Origin: Nonomuraea angiospora
GTDB taxonomy: Bacteria > Actinomycetota > Actinomycetes > Streptosporangiales > Streptosporangiaceae
Length of the DNA: 64,000 nt
Direction of reading: 5' to 3'
NCBI RefSeq assembly: GCF_014873145.1
Contig: NZ_JADBEK010000001.1
Span: 4,526,001 to 4,590,000 of the forward strand
The translations under genes were made by a program, and so were the position numbers. Below the pieces are notes generated by a model. The model saw only the letters and a program-made list of their open reading frames with translations, ran no database searches and was not told the DNA's origin. Below are positions 27,550 to 36,061 of the stretch, in pieces (positions within the stretch are counted from its first letter, which is position 1; the number at the start of each line of letters is the position of its first letter).

Positions 27550-28067
27550 GTCGCGTCGTCCCTGAGCGCCTCGGCGCGGTGCGCGAGCTGCTCGGCGAGC
27601 CCGGCCGCCACCGCGTAGTCAAGACCCTTGATCGTCGAGGACCCGGCGTGGGACGCGGTACGGATCTCGAGCGTGGCCAGCCCGAGCAGCCGCTCCATCC
27701 ACCCTTGCCCCTTGTCGACCGTCTGGATGCGGCTCACGGGCACGAACACCCACTCCCTGGTCAAGAACCCCGACCTGGCGTAGACGACGTCCCCTGAGAG
27801 CTCCCAGCGGTGCACGGCATACCGTACGAACGGCTCGGCCACCAGGAACGGCGCCGTCAGCAGCACGACCGCGGCCGGCAGCAGCCAGGAGTGGTCGGCG
27901 AACCAGCCGGGCACCCACGACCAGCCGCTCCCGCCGACCCACCGCGCCACCAGAAGCGAGCCGCCGAGGAAGAACACGAACCCGACCAGCGACTCGAGCA
28001 GCCACAGGCGGACGGCTTTCGGCGAGACGCGGTTCGCCGGATCGCGCAGCGGGCCAGTTGACGTCAC
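27546..28067 (-). CDS. PH-domain (YdbS-like) membrane protein
   Basis: A 173-residue protein with two TM segments (about 25-45 and 62-80) and one bPH2 domain: WELSGDVVYARSGFLTREWVFVPVSRIQTVDKGQGWMERLLGLATLEIRTASHAGSSTI. YdbS and YdbT homologues are commonly paired in Gram-positives. The GTG start at 28067 has only a weak ribosome site. It is first in a two-gene leftward operon. Confidence 0.85.
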   Translation of the reverse strand: MTSTGPLRDPANRVSPKAVRLWLLESLVGFVFFLGGSLLVARWVGGSGWSWVPGWFADHSWLLPAAVVLLTAPFLVAEPFVRYAVHRWELSGDVVYARSGFLTREWVFVPVSRIQTVDKGQGWMERLLGLATLEIRTASHAGSSTIKGLDYAVAAGLAEQLAHRAEALRDDAT

Positions 28068-28647
28068 AAGGCCAGCTTAGGGCGCGCTGAGGCAAGGCGA
28101 TCAGCCCGCGAGCCGGTAAAGATCGACCGAGATCGTCGGCGTGTCGGCCGACACGCCCCTCCGCCCCGGTGCCATGCTCGGTGGCGGCCGGCCGCAGGCT
28201 GTCGAGCTTGGCCACGTCGGCGGCGCCACGTACGTGCCAACCAGGCTCGGCCAGCGCATGACCGCACCACCGCGCGAGCGCCTCACGCAACGTGGCAGCC
28301 GCCGTCCCCCGCGCCAACCACCATCGCCCAAATCGCCACGAGCTCCTACATCCATGGACCGATCCGGCGCATCTGGTTTTCCGGGCATCGCCGCGACCGA
28401 AAACCGTGTCCGTTCCGCCGGATCCGGGCGCACGGTCCCTCCCCCGTCCCACCGCGTCGAACCAGCAGGCCAGGCCGGGTCCCGTGGCGTGAGCCGATTC
28501 CGGTCTCCCAACAGACCCGCGAGCCACTCCTGTGGCCAACGTCACTCCACGGATGCCGCGATTCTGACCCGTTTCGGATCCTTTACCGAGCACCGACCAT
28601 CGAGAAACGGTCTGCGCACCGCCGAGAGCCGCGTAGCATCGTCCGGC
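28068..28647. other. Gene-free interval upstream of the PEBP lipoprotein
   Basis: About 580 bp in which several frames are open by GC bias alone. None shows a ribosome site, a recognisable domain or the third-position bias of the neighbours, so I call no gene. The right end carries TAGCAT at 28634-28639, a plausible -10 element for the next gene. Confidence 0.45.
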
Positions 28648-29217
28648 ATGGGGCTGTGTACCGCGGCAACACGTATGCGGCGCATCGCCGTCACTGTGAC
28701 GGCGGTGACTGCGGCGTTCGCGTTGGCCGGTTGCGGCAGCTTCATCGGCAGATCTCAGGCCAAGGACATCGCGGAGATCAACGTCTCGAGCCCGGAGTTG
28801 CGCGAGGGAAAGCCACTCCCCGCCGAATACTCCTGCCGGGGTGGCGAGGGCAGTCCTCCGCTGCGCTGGTCGAGCCAACCGCTGTCCGAGGCGAAGTCGA
28901 TCGCGATCGTGGTCGACTCCCACACACCGTCCGACTCGGCCGTCAACTGGGTGCTCTACAACATCCCGGCGACCACGACCGAGCTCGGGCCCAACGCCGC
29001 GGCGGACCCTCCTGAGGGGTCCGGCCAGGCGAAGGTCACCGGGGGCAAGGAGGGCTACGAGCCGCCTTGCACGAGCCCGGGCAACTATCGCTTCACCGTC
29101 TACACGCTGAACGGCCGGGTCGACGTTCCGAAGGATGCCGGGCTCCCCGACATCCTGAAAGAGATCGCGGACAAGACGATCGCCCGGGGTCGGCTCACAG
29201 CGGTCGACATCCAGTGA
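28648..29217 (+). CDS. PEBP/YbhB-like lipoprotein
   Basis: A 189-residue protein of the Raf-kinase-inhibitor-like (PEBP, YbhB/YbcL) family. The lipoprotein signal ends at the lipobox ALAGC. The PEBP core shows SPELREGKPLPAEYSCRGGEGSPPLRWS, IAIVVDSHTPSDSAVNWVLYNIP, and YEPPCTSPGNYRFTVYTLNG, which contains the conserved G-x-Y-F/H-type pocket. TAGCAT nine bases upstream suggests a leaderless transcript starting near ATG 28648. An ATG at 28675 would give a shorter, tidier signal peptide. Ligand unknown. Confidence 0.88.
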   Translation: MGLCTAATRMRRIAVTVTAVTAAFALAGCGSFIGRSQAKDIAEINVSSPELREGKPLPAEYSCRGGEGSPPLRWSSQPLSEAKSIAIVVDSHTPSDSAVNWVLYNIPATTTELGPNAAADPPEGSGQAKVTGGKEGYEPPCTSPGNYRFTVYTLNGRVDVPKDAGLPDILKEIADKTIARGRLTAVDIQ

Positions 29218-29400
29218 GAGAGCGAACACAGCAGGTAGTTCGGTGTACCAATTCTTCACGTAGGGTGTGACAACGCTCATAGTGGTCCGACACAATCAGA
29301 TCCAATCGTTAGGCACTGGTGATCAAAGGGGGCAGGTCGCGTCGATGGCCGCGCGATCTCACCGGCGCCGATGGGAGGCCATGGCTTTGAGGGTGGTGCA

Positions 29401-30819
29401 ATGATCGCGGTCGTAGTGAGCTTGGTCGCCGTCGTGCTCCTCGTGCTCGTCGTCGTGGCACTGGGCATGCGTTCGATGAGCCGCCGGGAGAGCTCTCTCC
29501 CTCCGGAACGCCTGAAGGAGATGGCCGAGAAGGAGGAGAGGACCCAGACGCGGTCCACTGACGAGTTCGCCTCGCACGAGCCTCGCATGGCCAACTTCAG
29601 CCCTGACTTCAGCCCCATCGGCGAGCGCGAGCCCAAACCGGTGCGCACCGGTCAGCGTGGCAGGCGCGGCGTCGACGAGTGGGGCAACCCGTCCACCGAT
29701 GACGACGACGAGGAGTTCTGGGCCAACATCCGCAGCGACGCGGAAGAGGGCGGCTTCGGCGCCGGTGGCACCGTGGCGGCCAGGAAGGCCTCCTCCCGTC
29801 CGGTCGAGCGTGAGAAGCCCGCCGAGCGCCCCGCGGCCCCCAAGCGCCAGGAGCGCACCGCGAAGCCGCGGCCCGCCTCCGCCTCCGCCGCCGTCGACCC
29901 CGACGCGACCACCGTCCAGGCCCCCCTGCCGCAGCGCCAGCCGGCCCCCGCCGCGGCCAACCTCGCCGACCTCGTGGAGCCCGCCAAGCGCCCGGCTCCG
30001 TCCCAGCCGGAGCTGGCCGACCAGCGTACGGTGACGTTCGCGGCACCCACGGCCGACGTGATGAGCATCCTGGGCGCGGGCGCCCAGCCGGTCCCCTCCC
30101 CCCGCCCCGACTCCCTGTCGTCCAACAGCTCGCCGAGGACCGGCACCGGCTCCTTCCCGGCGACCCCCGCCGCCGGCGGCACCTTCCCGGCCGGCCCCGT
30201 GAGCCAGCCCGGCGGGAGCGGCGCCTACCCCGTCTCCCCCGCCTCGAGCGGCTCCTTCCCCGCCCAGCCCGCCCCCATCCACGGCGCGCCCACGAGCGAC
30301 CCGTTCCCCGCCTACAACAACGCGGCCGAGACCACCTGGACCAACCCGCCCGCGACGCCTTCCTCGTCCGGCTCCTGGCCGGCGCAGCCCGACATCCTCG
30401 ACGACCCCGTCCCCGCCGCCGGATACGGCTCGGGCACCTCCTGGCCGGCGTTCGAGCAGCCCGCCGCGCGTTCCTCCTACCCCGCCTCGTACGAGGTGCG
30501 TGCCGGTTGGGCCGTGGCCGACGACACCGACCCGCTCACCGGCCCCTCCCCCGCCACCGGCACGCCCACCGTGCCCGGCAGGGCGGTCTCGGCCTACGAC
30601 GACGTGCTGTCGTCGACTCCGGTGCCCCCGACGCCGCAGGGCGCGCCGTTCGCGTACGAGACGGGCGACATCACCACCGCCCCGGCCGCCGCCTGGCCGG
30701 AGCCGCCGTCCAGCGCGACCGCGTGGCCGACGTACGGCTCCCAGAACGGCAACGGCAACGACGGCGGCAACCACCGTCGCGGGGCCGACCAGGAACACCC
30801 GCACGACTACTACCGGTGA
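29401..30819 (+). CDS. Single-pass membrane protein with long disordered tail
   Basis: A 472-residue protein of unknown function. One N-terminal TM segment (MIAVVVSLVAVVLLVLVVVALGM) is followed by a charged region (PPERLKEMAEKEERTQ, DEWGNPSTDDDDEEFWANI) and about 330 residues rich in Pro, Ser, Ala and Gly. The tail contains recurring GSFPA/GSGxxP stretches and ends in EHPHDYYR. ATG 29401 was chosen for its GAGGGTG ribosome site; ATG 29371 is possible. No catalytic motif is seen. It may be a scaffold for envelope proteins; this is a guess. Confidence 0.7.
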   Translation: MIAVVVSLVAVVLLVLVVVALGMRSMSRRESSLPPERLKEMAEKEERTQTRSTDEFASHEPRMANFSPDFSPIGEREPKPVRTGQRGRRGVDEWGNPSTDDDDEEFWANIRSDAEEGGFGAGGTVAARKASSRPVEREKPAERPAAPKRQERTAKPRPASASAAVDPDATTVQAPLPQRQPAPAAANLADLVEPAKRPAPSQPELADQRTVTFAAPTADVMSILGAGAQPVPSPRPDSLSSNSSPRTGTGSFPATPAAGGTFPAGPVSQPGGSGAYPVSPASSGSFPAQPAPIHGAPTSDPFPAYNNAAETTWTNPPATPSSSGSWPAQPDILDDPVPAAGYGSGTSWPAFEQPAARSSYPASYEVRAGWAVADDTDPLTGPSPATGTPTVPGRAVSAYDDVLSSTPVPPTPQGAPFAYETGDITTAPAAAWPEPPSSATAWPTYGSQNGNGNDGGNHRRGADQEHPHDYYR

Positions 30820-30828
30820 ACGCACGCG

Positions 30829-30897
30829 CCCATTAATGGGTAAAACCAGCGTGACACACCCTTAAAGCAGGGTCGACGGAGCAATAGGGTTTGCTCC
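30829..30897 (+). promoter_or_regulatory. Palindrome and start-codon-adjacent hairpin before the SulP-CA gene
   Basis: CCCATTAATGGG (30829-30840) is a 12-bp perfect palindrome. GGAGCAA and TTGCTCC (30878-30884, 30891-30897) form a 7-bp hairpin with a six-base loop TAGGGT, and the ATG follows immediately. The only Shine-Dalgarno candidates are AGGG in the loop (eight bases from the ATG) and GGAG in the stem, so folding could control translation. Confidence 0.55.
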
Positions 30898-33105
30898 ATG
30901 ATCCCCGACACGAAGAGTAGCTGGCTGAGCACCCTCCGGCATGACGTGCCAGCCTCGCTCGTGGTTTTCCTCGTCGCGGTGCCCCTGTCCCTGGGCATCG
31001 CGATGGCCTCCGGCGCGCCGCTGGCCGCCGGTCTGATCGCCGCCGTGGTCGGCGGGATCGTGGCGGGCGCCCTTGGCGGGTCCGCCGTACAGGTCAGCGG
31101 ACCCGCCGCCGGGTTGTCGCTGGTGGTCGTGGATCTCGTGCAGACGTACGGATGGCGCGCCACCTGCATGATCACCCTGCTGGCGGGCGCCGTACAGCTC
31201 CTGCTGGGCGTCTTCAAAGCGGCCAGGGCGGCACTCGCGGTGTCGCCGGCGGTCATCCACGGCATGCTGGCCGCCGTAGGCGTGATCATCGCGCTCGCCC
31301 AGCTCCACGTGGTGCTGGGCGGCAGCTCGCAGCGTTCGGCCGTGGCCAACCTGATCGAGCTGCCCGGCCAGATCGCGAACCTGCACGGGCACAAGGTCGC
31401 CGTCGGGCTGCTCACGATCACGGTGCTGGCGCTGTGGACGCGGCTGCCCAAGCGGGTCAAGGTCGTGCCCGCGCCGCTGGTGGCGCTGCTCGTGGCGGCG
31501 CTGACGGCCTGGGTGTTCGAGTGGGACGTCACGCGCGTGGACCTGTCCCACAGCGTCACCGAGTGGGCCTTCCCGGTCCTGCCGCACGGCGACTGGCACC
31601 TGATCGTGGGGGCGGTGCTGCTGGTGGCGCTGCTGGCCGGGTGCGAGTCGCTGCTGTGCTGCGTGGCGGTGGACGGGATGCACCCCGGCCGCCGCGCCGA
31701 CCTCGACCAGGAGCTGACCGGCCAGGGCGTCGCGAACATGGTCACCGGCGCCCTCGGCGGCCTGCCGGTGGCGGGAGTGATCGTGCGCAGCACCGCGAAC
31801 GTGCAGGCCGGCGCGCACACGCGCTGGTCGGCGATCCTGCACGGGGTGTGGGTGCTGGTGTTCGCGATCGGGTTCGGCTGGACGATCAAGCTGATCCCGC
31901 TGGAGGCGCTGGCGGCGTTGCTGGTGTTCATCGGCGTGCAGATGGTGAACCTGGGTCACATCAGGAAGGTGCACGGCCACGGCGAGGTGCCCGTCTACGT
32001 CGTGACGATGGTCACCGTGATCATCCTCGGGCTCGCCGAGGGCGTCGTGGTGGGGCTGATCCTGGCCGCGCTGCTCGCGCTGCGCCGCCTGACCTGGGTC
32101 ACGGTCCTGAAGCGCGAGGACGGCGACGGGCGGCTGCACGTGACGGTCTCCGGTTCGCTGACGTTCCTGGGGGTGCCCAGGCTCACGCACGAGCTGCGGA
32201 CGATCGCCCCGGCCACCGCCGTGGACCTCGACCTGAACATCGACTTCATGGACAACGCCGCCTTCGAGGCCCTGCACTCCTGGCGGCTGGACCACGAGCG
32301 CATGGGCGGCACGGTCGACATCGACGAGCTGCACGACGAGTGGTACACGCTGGCGGCCAGCGGCGCGCGCATGTTCCCCGTGAAGTCGCCGCCCAAGGTG
32401 CCGGATCGCTGGTGGCTGCCGTGGTCGCACCGCCGTCGTCCCGTCCGTCCCTCGGCGCCCGACTCCACCGAGGCGGAGTGCCTGCTGACGGCGGGGGCGC
32501 GCGAGTTCCATCGGCGTACGGCGCCGCTGGTGCGGCCCATCTTCACCGAGCTGGCCCGCAAGCAGCAGCCGTCGCACCTGTTCATCACGTGCGCCGACTC
32601 CCGCATCGTGCCCAGCCTCATCACGGCGAGCGGCCCCGGGGACCTGTTCACGGTGCGCAACATCGGCAACCTGGTGCCGCGCCGGGGCTCCGAACCGCAC
32701 GACGACTCGGTGGTGGCGGCGATCGAGTACGCCACCCAGGTCCTCGGCGTACACACGATCACGGTGTGCGGGCACTCCGGCTGCGGCGCCATGGCCGGGG
32801 TGCTGAGCGGCGGGGTGCAGGCGGGCAGCCTGCCGGGGCTGAGAAGGTGGCTGCGGCACGGGAACCACAGCCTGGCCACGTTCATCGAGACCGAGGGCGA
32901 CCGGCTGCACAGCGGCGCTCTGGACGTGCTGTGCCGGGTCAACGTGCAGCAGCAGCTGGAGAACCTGCGCACCTACCGCAAGGTCGACGAGCAGGTGCGC
33001 GCCGGGAAGCTGGAGCTGGTGGGGCTGTTCTTCGACATCGGCTCGGCCAGGGTCCACATGGTGCCGCCGCTGCGGGCCACCGCCGAGCGCACGATGAGCG
33101 TCTGA
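30898..33105 (+). CDS. SulP-family anion transporter fused to beta-carbonic anhydrase
   Basis: A 735-residue fusion. Residues about 1-395 are a SulP (SLC26-like) transporter with 10-12 TM helices and GGSAVQVSGPAAGLSLVVVDL (anion-site region). Residues about 410-490 resemble a STAS domain (VSGSLTFLGVPRLTHEL). Residues about 520-735 are a beta-carbonic anhydrase with zinc ligands in FITCADSRIVP and CGHSGCGAM. Such fusions suggest bicarbonate uptake or export coupled to CO2 hydration; mycobacteria have a similar protein. The hairpin at its start may regulate it. Confidence 0.93.
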   Translation: MIPDTKSSWLSTLRHDVPASLVVFLVAVPLSLGIAMASGAPLAAGLIAAVVGGIVAGALGGSAVQVSGPAAGLSLVVVDLVQTYGWRATCMITLLAGAVQLLLGVFKAARAALAVSPAVIHGMLAAVGVIIALAQLHVVLGGSSQRSAVANLIELPGQIANLHGHKVAVGLLTITVLALWTRLPKRVKVVPAPLVALLVAALTAWVFEWDVTRVDLSHSVTEWAFPVLPHGDWHLIVGAVLLVALLAGCESLLCCVAVDGMHPGRRADLDQELTGQGVANMVTGALGGLPVAGVIVRSTANVQAGAHTRWSAILHGVWVLVFAIGFGWTIKLIPLEALAALLVFIGVQMVNLGHIRKVHGHGEVPVYVVTMVTVIILGLAEGVVVGLILAALLALRRLTWVTVLKREDGDGRLHVTVSGSLTFLGVPRLTHELRTIAPATAVDLDLNIDFMDNAAFEALHSWRLDHERMGGTVDIDELHDEWYTLAASGARMFPVKSPPKVPDRWWLPWSHRRRPVRPSAPDSTEAECLLTAGAREFHRRTAPLVRPIFTELARKQQPSHLFITCADSRIVPSLITASGPGDLFTVRNIGNLVPRRGSEPHDDSVVAAIEYATQVLGVHTITVCGHSGCGAMAGVLSGGVQAGSLPGLRRWLRHGNHSLATFIETEGDRLHSGALDVLCRVNVQQQLENLRTYRKVDEQVRAGKLELVGLFFDIGSARVHMVPPLRATAERTMSV

Positions 33106-33217
33106 GTAATCCTGCGCAGACGCGGCGCCGGCCTGCGGATTAGTGTCGCGGGGCCGGCGAGGTTCTCCACCTGCCCATGGCGCTCCTCGCGGCGCCGGTC
33201 CTGACTCCCAGGGGCCG

Positions 33218-33249
33218 GAGGGGCGGAGGTGTCGATGCCTCCGCCCCTC
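33218..33249. terminator. Strong stem-loop terminator after the SulP-CA gene
   Basis: GAGGGGCGGAGG and CCTCCGCCCCTC form a perfect 12-bp stem with an eight-base loop, 112 bp after the stop. The following CCTTGCG has little U content, as is usual in this phylum. Confidence 0.8.
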
Positions 33250-33328
33250 GCCTTGCGTAACGCCATCACTCAATGGGTACATACGCCCACGTAGAGTAAT
33301 TAATCGCCCGAAACAGGGGGAATGGGCG

Positions 33329-34849
33329 GTGACGGCACTTCGGAGAGCAGCGGTGGCCGCGACGACGGGAATGCTCGCGGTCGCGTGCGCCGGTGCGCAG
33401 AGCGTGACGATCACGGGGTCGCCGGCCGGCCTTGAGCCGTTCTATCAGCAGAAATTGTCATGGTCGGGCTGCGGAGCGGGCTTCCAGTGCGCCACGTTGA
33501 AGGTGCCACGGGACTACGCCCATCCCGAGGGTCACCAGCTGAGGATCGCCGTCATCCGGCTGCCCGCGAACGACGGCTCCCGGCGCATCGGCTCACTGGT
33601 GACCAACCCGGGAGGGCCCGGCGCGTCCGGTGTCTCCTTCCTCCGTACCTCCAGCCAGGCGTTCGGCGAGGCGCTGCGAGATCGCTTCGACCTCGTCGGG
33701 TTCGACCCCCGCGGCGTGGGCCGGAGCGATCCGGTGCGCTGCCTCGACTTCCGGCAGGCCCAGCAGCGTCTCCTCACCGACCCGCCCACCACGCGCGGCC
33801 AGATCAACGCCGAGGTCAGGTTCTGGCGGGCGTTCACGGCGGCCTGCGAGGCCAGGTCCGGCGCCGTCCTGCCGTACGTCGGAACGGTCGACGCCGCCCG
33901 CGACATGGACGTGCTGCGGGCGGCGCTCGGCGACAGGCGACTGACCTACATCGGATTCTCGTACGGCACGTACCTGGGCGCCTTCTACGCCGACCAGTTC
34001 CCCCGGAACGTGCGGGCCCTGGTCCTGGACGGCGCGTCCGACCCGAAACTGACGGGCGAGGAGTTCCTGCTCGGTCACGCCGAGGGCTTCGAGACGGCGC
34101 TGCGCGCCTTCGCCGCCTACTGCGTCAGGACCGCCGGCTGCCCTCTGGGGAGGGGGAGCGTGGACCGGGCCGTCGGCAAGGTCTCCGGCCTGCAGGAACG
34201 GGCCGCCCGCGAACCCCTGAGGAACCGGGCGGACAACCGCGTCCCGGTGGACGACGACGGAGTGACGCAGGGCGTCTACACGGCCCTCTACAACCGGAGC
34301 AACTGGCCAACGCTACGGCAGGCCCTGGCCCAGGCGATCGAGGACGGCGACGGCACCGGCCTCTACAGGCTCGGTTATGAGCAGGAGATCGTCGCCCCGT
34401 TCGGGGCGCTGCAGGCGGTCAACTGCGTCGACAAGCCGTTTCCCGCCGATCTCGCGGCCGTTCGGAACCTGGCCGGCCGGGCCGAGAGGGTCGCGCCGCA
34501 CTTCGGTGCGTTCGTCGTGTGGCCGTGGCTGGCGTGCGCGTACTGGCCAGTCAAGCCCGCCCGGCAGCCCCGGGCCGTGACCGCGACCGGTGCCCCGCCG
34601 ATCCTCGTGGTCGGCACCACCCGGGACCCCGCGACCCCGTACAGGTGGGCTCAGAGCCTGGCGAACCAGCTCACGTCCGGCGTCCTGCTCACCTACGACG
34701 GCGACGGGCACACCGCCTATCTGTCCAACACGGAGACGTGCATCCGCGGACCGGTCGAGCAGTACCTGATCAGCGCCCAGCCCCCGAAGCGCGGCATGAC
34801 CTGCGAGCAGACGCCGCTGGACCCGGCGAGCAAGGGCTCACCAAGCTGA
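33329..34849 (+). CDS. Exported alpha/beta hydrolase, TAP-like tripeptidyl aminopeptidase family
   Basis: A 506-residue secreted or lipid-anchored hydrolase. The signal MTALRRAAVAATTGMLAVACAG has a marginal lipobox. The fold shows NPGGPGASGV (oxyanion), DLVGFDPRGVGRSDP, the nucleophile in YIGFSYGTYLGAFYADQFP, the TAP-like C-terminal domain with VVGTTRDPATPYRWA (Asp) and the His in YDGDGHTAYLSN. It resembles Streptomyces SlpD/SlpE-type peptidases. The GTG start follows GGGGGAATGGGCG. Probable role: extracellular removal of short peptides. Confidence 0.9.
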   Translation: MTALRRAAVAATTGMLAVACAGAQSVTITGSPAGLEPFYQQKLSWSGCGAGFQCATLKVPRDYAHPEGHQLRIAVIRLPANDGSRRIGSLVTNPGGPGASGVSFLRTSSQAFGEALRDRFDLVGFDPRGVGRSDPVRCLDFRQAQQRLLTDPPTTRGQINAEVRFWRAFTAACEARSGAVLPYVGTVDAARDMDVLRAALGDRRLTYIGFSYGTYLGAFYADQFPRNVRALVLDGASDPKLTGEEFLLGHAEGFETALRAFAAYCVRTAGCPLGRGSVDRAVGKVSGLQERAAREPLRNRADNRVPVDDDGVTQGVYTALYNRSNWPTLRQALAQAIEDGDGTGLYRLGYEQEIVAPFGALQAVNCVDKPFPADLAAVRNLAGRAERVAPHFGAFVVWPWLACAYWPVKPARQPRAVTATGAPPILVVGTTRDPATPYRWAQSLANQLTSGVLLTYDGDGHTAYLSNTETCIRGPVEQYLISAQPPKRGMTCEQTPLDPASKGSPS

Positions 34850-34946
34850 CCACCCCCAGGGCTAACACCGGAGAAACAGCCACGCCGCAATGCTGCCTGC
34901 CATGGCTTCGCGCGCTTTGTCGCTTTTCTCCCCCATGTAGGCCGCC

Positions 34947-35843
34947 GTGCCGTCCCAGCCCGGGACGCGACCGCTCCGGCGAACCCTGGCGGCGTCCGTC
35001 CTCTCGTCATCCCTGCTCACCTCCTGCAGCCCCGCCCCCGCACCCGCCCCGCTCATCCCCCGCCCGCTCGCCGCGACCACACCGTCAGCGCCTGCTCCGC
35101 GCAGTTCGCCGTACAGGAAGGCGCTGACCCGCTCCCTGCACCGCTACCTGGACGACCTCCCGGGTCAGCTCTCGGTGTCGGTACGCGAGCTCTCCACCGG
35201 CCTGTCCTACACCTACAACCACCGCCTCAGAACGGCCACCGCCAGCATCGTCAAGGTCGACCTCGTGGTCGCGCTGCTGCTCAGGGCCCAGCGCCGGCAC
35301 CGTGGTCTCACCGGCTGGGAGCGGCGGTCGGCGGCGCGCGCCATCAAGGTCAGCGACAACGCCGCCGCGTCCGCACTGTGGTCCGCGATCGGCGGCGCGT
35401 CCGGCCTGGCCGCCGCCCACAGGGAGCTCGGCCTGCGCGACACGACCCCCGGCCCTGGAGGAGCGTGGGGAGCGACCACGACCAGCGCCGCCGACCAGGT
35501 CCGCCTCCTGACCGCGCTCACCTCCCCCAAGAGCCCGCTTTCCGCCAGGAACCGCCGGTACGTGCTCGGCTTGATGAGCGACGTGACGTCGACGCAGTCG
35601 TGGGGCGTCAGCGCGGCCGGGCGCGAGGACGTGGCCCTCAAGAACGGCTGGCTGCCACGGCCGCGCGACGGGGGCCGGTGGACGGTCAACAGCATCGGCC
35701 GGGTACGCGACCGCCACGGGCACACGTACCTGATCGCCGTCCTCTCCCACCGGCACCGCACGATGGGGGCCGGGGTGAAAGCGGTCGAGCACGTCGCCGA
35801 ACTCGTCACCAAGGCCCTCACGAAAGCTGCGAGCCGCAGGTGA
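34947..35843 (+). CDS. Class A beta-lactamase-like serine hydrolase, lipoprotein
   Basis: A 298-residue exported protein. A lipobox-like LLTSC follows a short hydrophobic stretch, then a Pro/Ala-rich linker, then a penicillin-binding fold. Active-site motifs are S-x-x-K in TASIVKVDL, SDN in AIKVSDNAAAS and K-x-G in LKNGWL. The Omega-loop Glu of true class A enzymes is not obvious, so it may be a serine hydrolase rather than a resistance enzyme. The GTG start has a poor ribosome site, so the start is uncertain. Confidence 0.82.
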   Translation: MPSQPGTRPLRRTLAASVLSSSLLTSCSPAPAPAPLIPRPLAATTPSAPAPRSSPYRKALTRSLHRYLDDLPGQLSVSVRELSTGLSYTYNHRLRTATASIVKVDLVVALLLRAQRRHRGLTGWERRSAARAIKVSDNAAASALWSAIGGASGLAAAHRELGLRDTTPGPGGAWGATTTSAADQVRLLTALTSPKSPLSARNRRYVLGLMSDVTSTQSWGVSAAGREDVALKNGWLPRPRDGGRWTVNSIGRVRDRHGHTYLIAVLSHRHRTMGAGVKAVEHVAELVTKALTKAASRR

Positions 35844-35850
35844 GCCCAAG

Positions 35851-35984
35851 CGGACCCAGCTCGGCCCGGCCCCTGCCCCGAACGGGTCCAGCTCGGCCCT
35901 GCCCTTGCCCTGAACGGGTCCAGCTCGGCCCCGCCCCTGCCCCGAAAGGGTCGGGCTGGGCCCGATCCCCGCCCCTCCCCTGAA
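35851..35984. repeat. 32-bp tandem repeats downstream of the beta-lactamase-like gene
   Basis: Three 32-bp units start at 35851, 35883 and 35915 with the core GGGTCCAGCTCGGCCC and end TGCCCCGAA. A fourth degenerate unit of about 38 bp runs to 35984. The array lies in the convergent gap before the P450 gene. A short GCCCTTCGAAAGGGC hairpin near 36006 may terminate transcripts. Confidence 0.85.
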
Positions 35985-36061
35985 GCGGGAGACTGTCGTC
36001 CGTCGCCCTTCGAAAGGGCGCCGCGGCGCGGGACAGGCGGGGGCGCGTTCCCTCGTGGCGG

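Noticed and set aside
28141..28647. Extension of the PEBP lipoprotein gene upstream to 28141
   Set aside because: It would bury the signal peptide and lipobox inside the protein; composition upstream is not coding-like.
27619..29295. A 558-codon minus-strand frame crossing 28.1-28.6 kb
   Set aside because: It overlaps the YdbS-like and PEBP genes in wrong frames and shows no recognisable domain or ribosome site.
30829..30840. CCCATTAATGGG considered as a terminator of the preceding gene
   Set aside because: A 12-bp palindrome without a loop cannot form a stable hairpin; listed as a possible operator only.
34947..35843. Assignment as a true resistance beta-lactamase
   Set aside because: SxxK, SDN and KxG are present but the Omega-loop Glu could not be identified, so only beta-lactamase-like is claimed.
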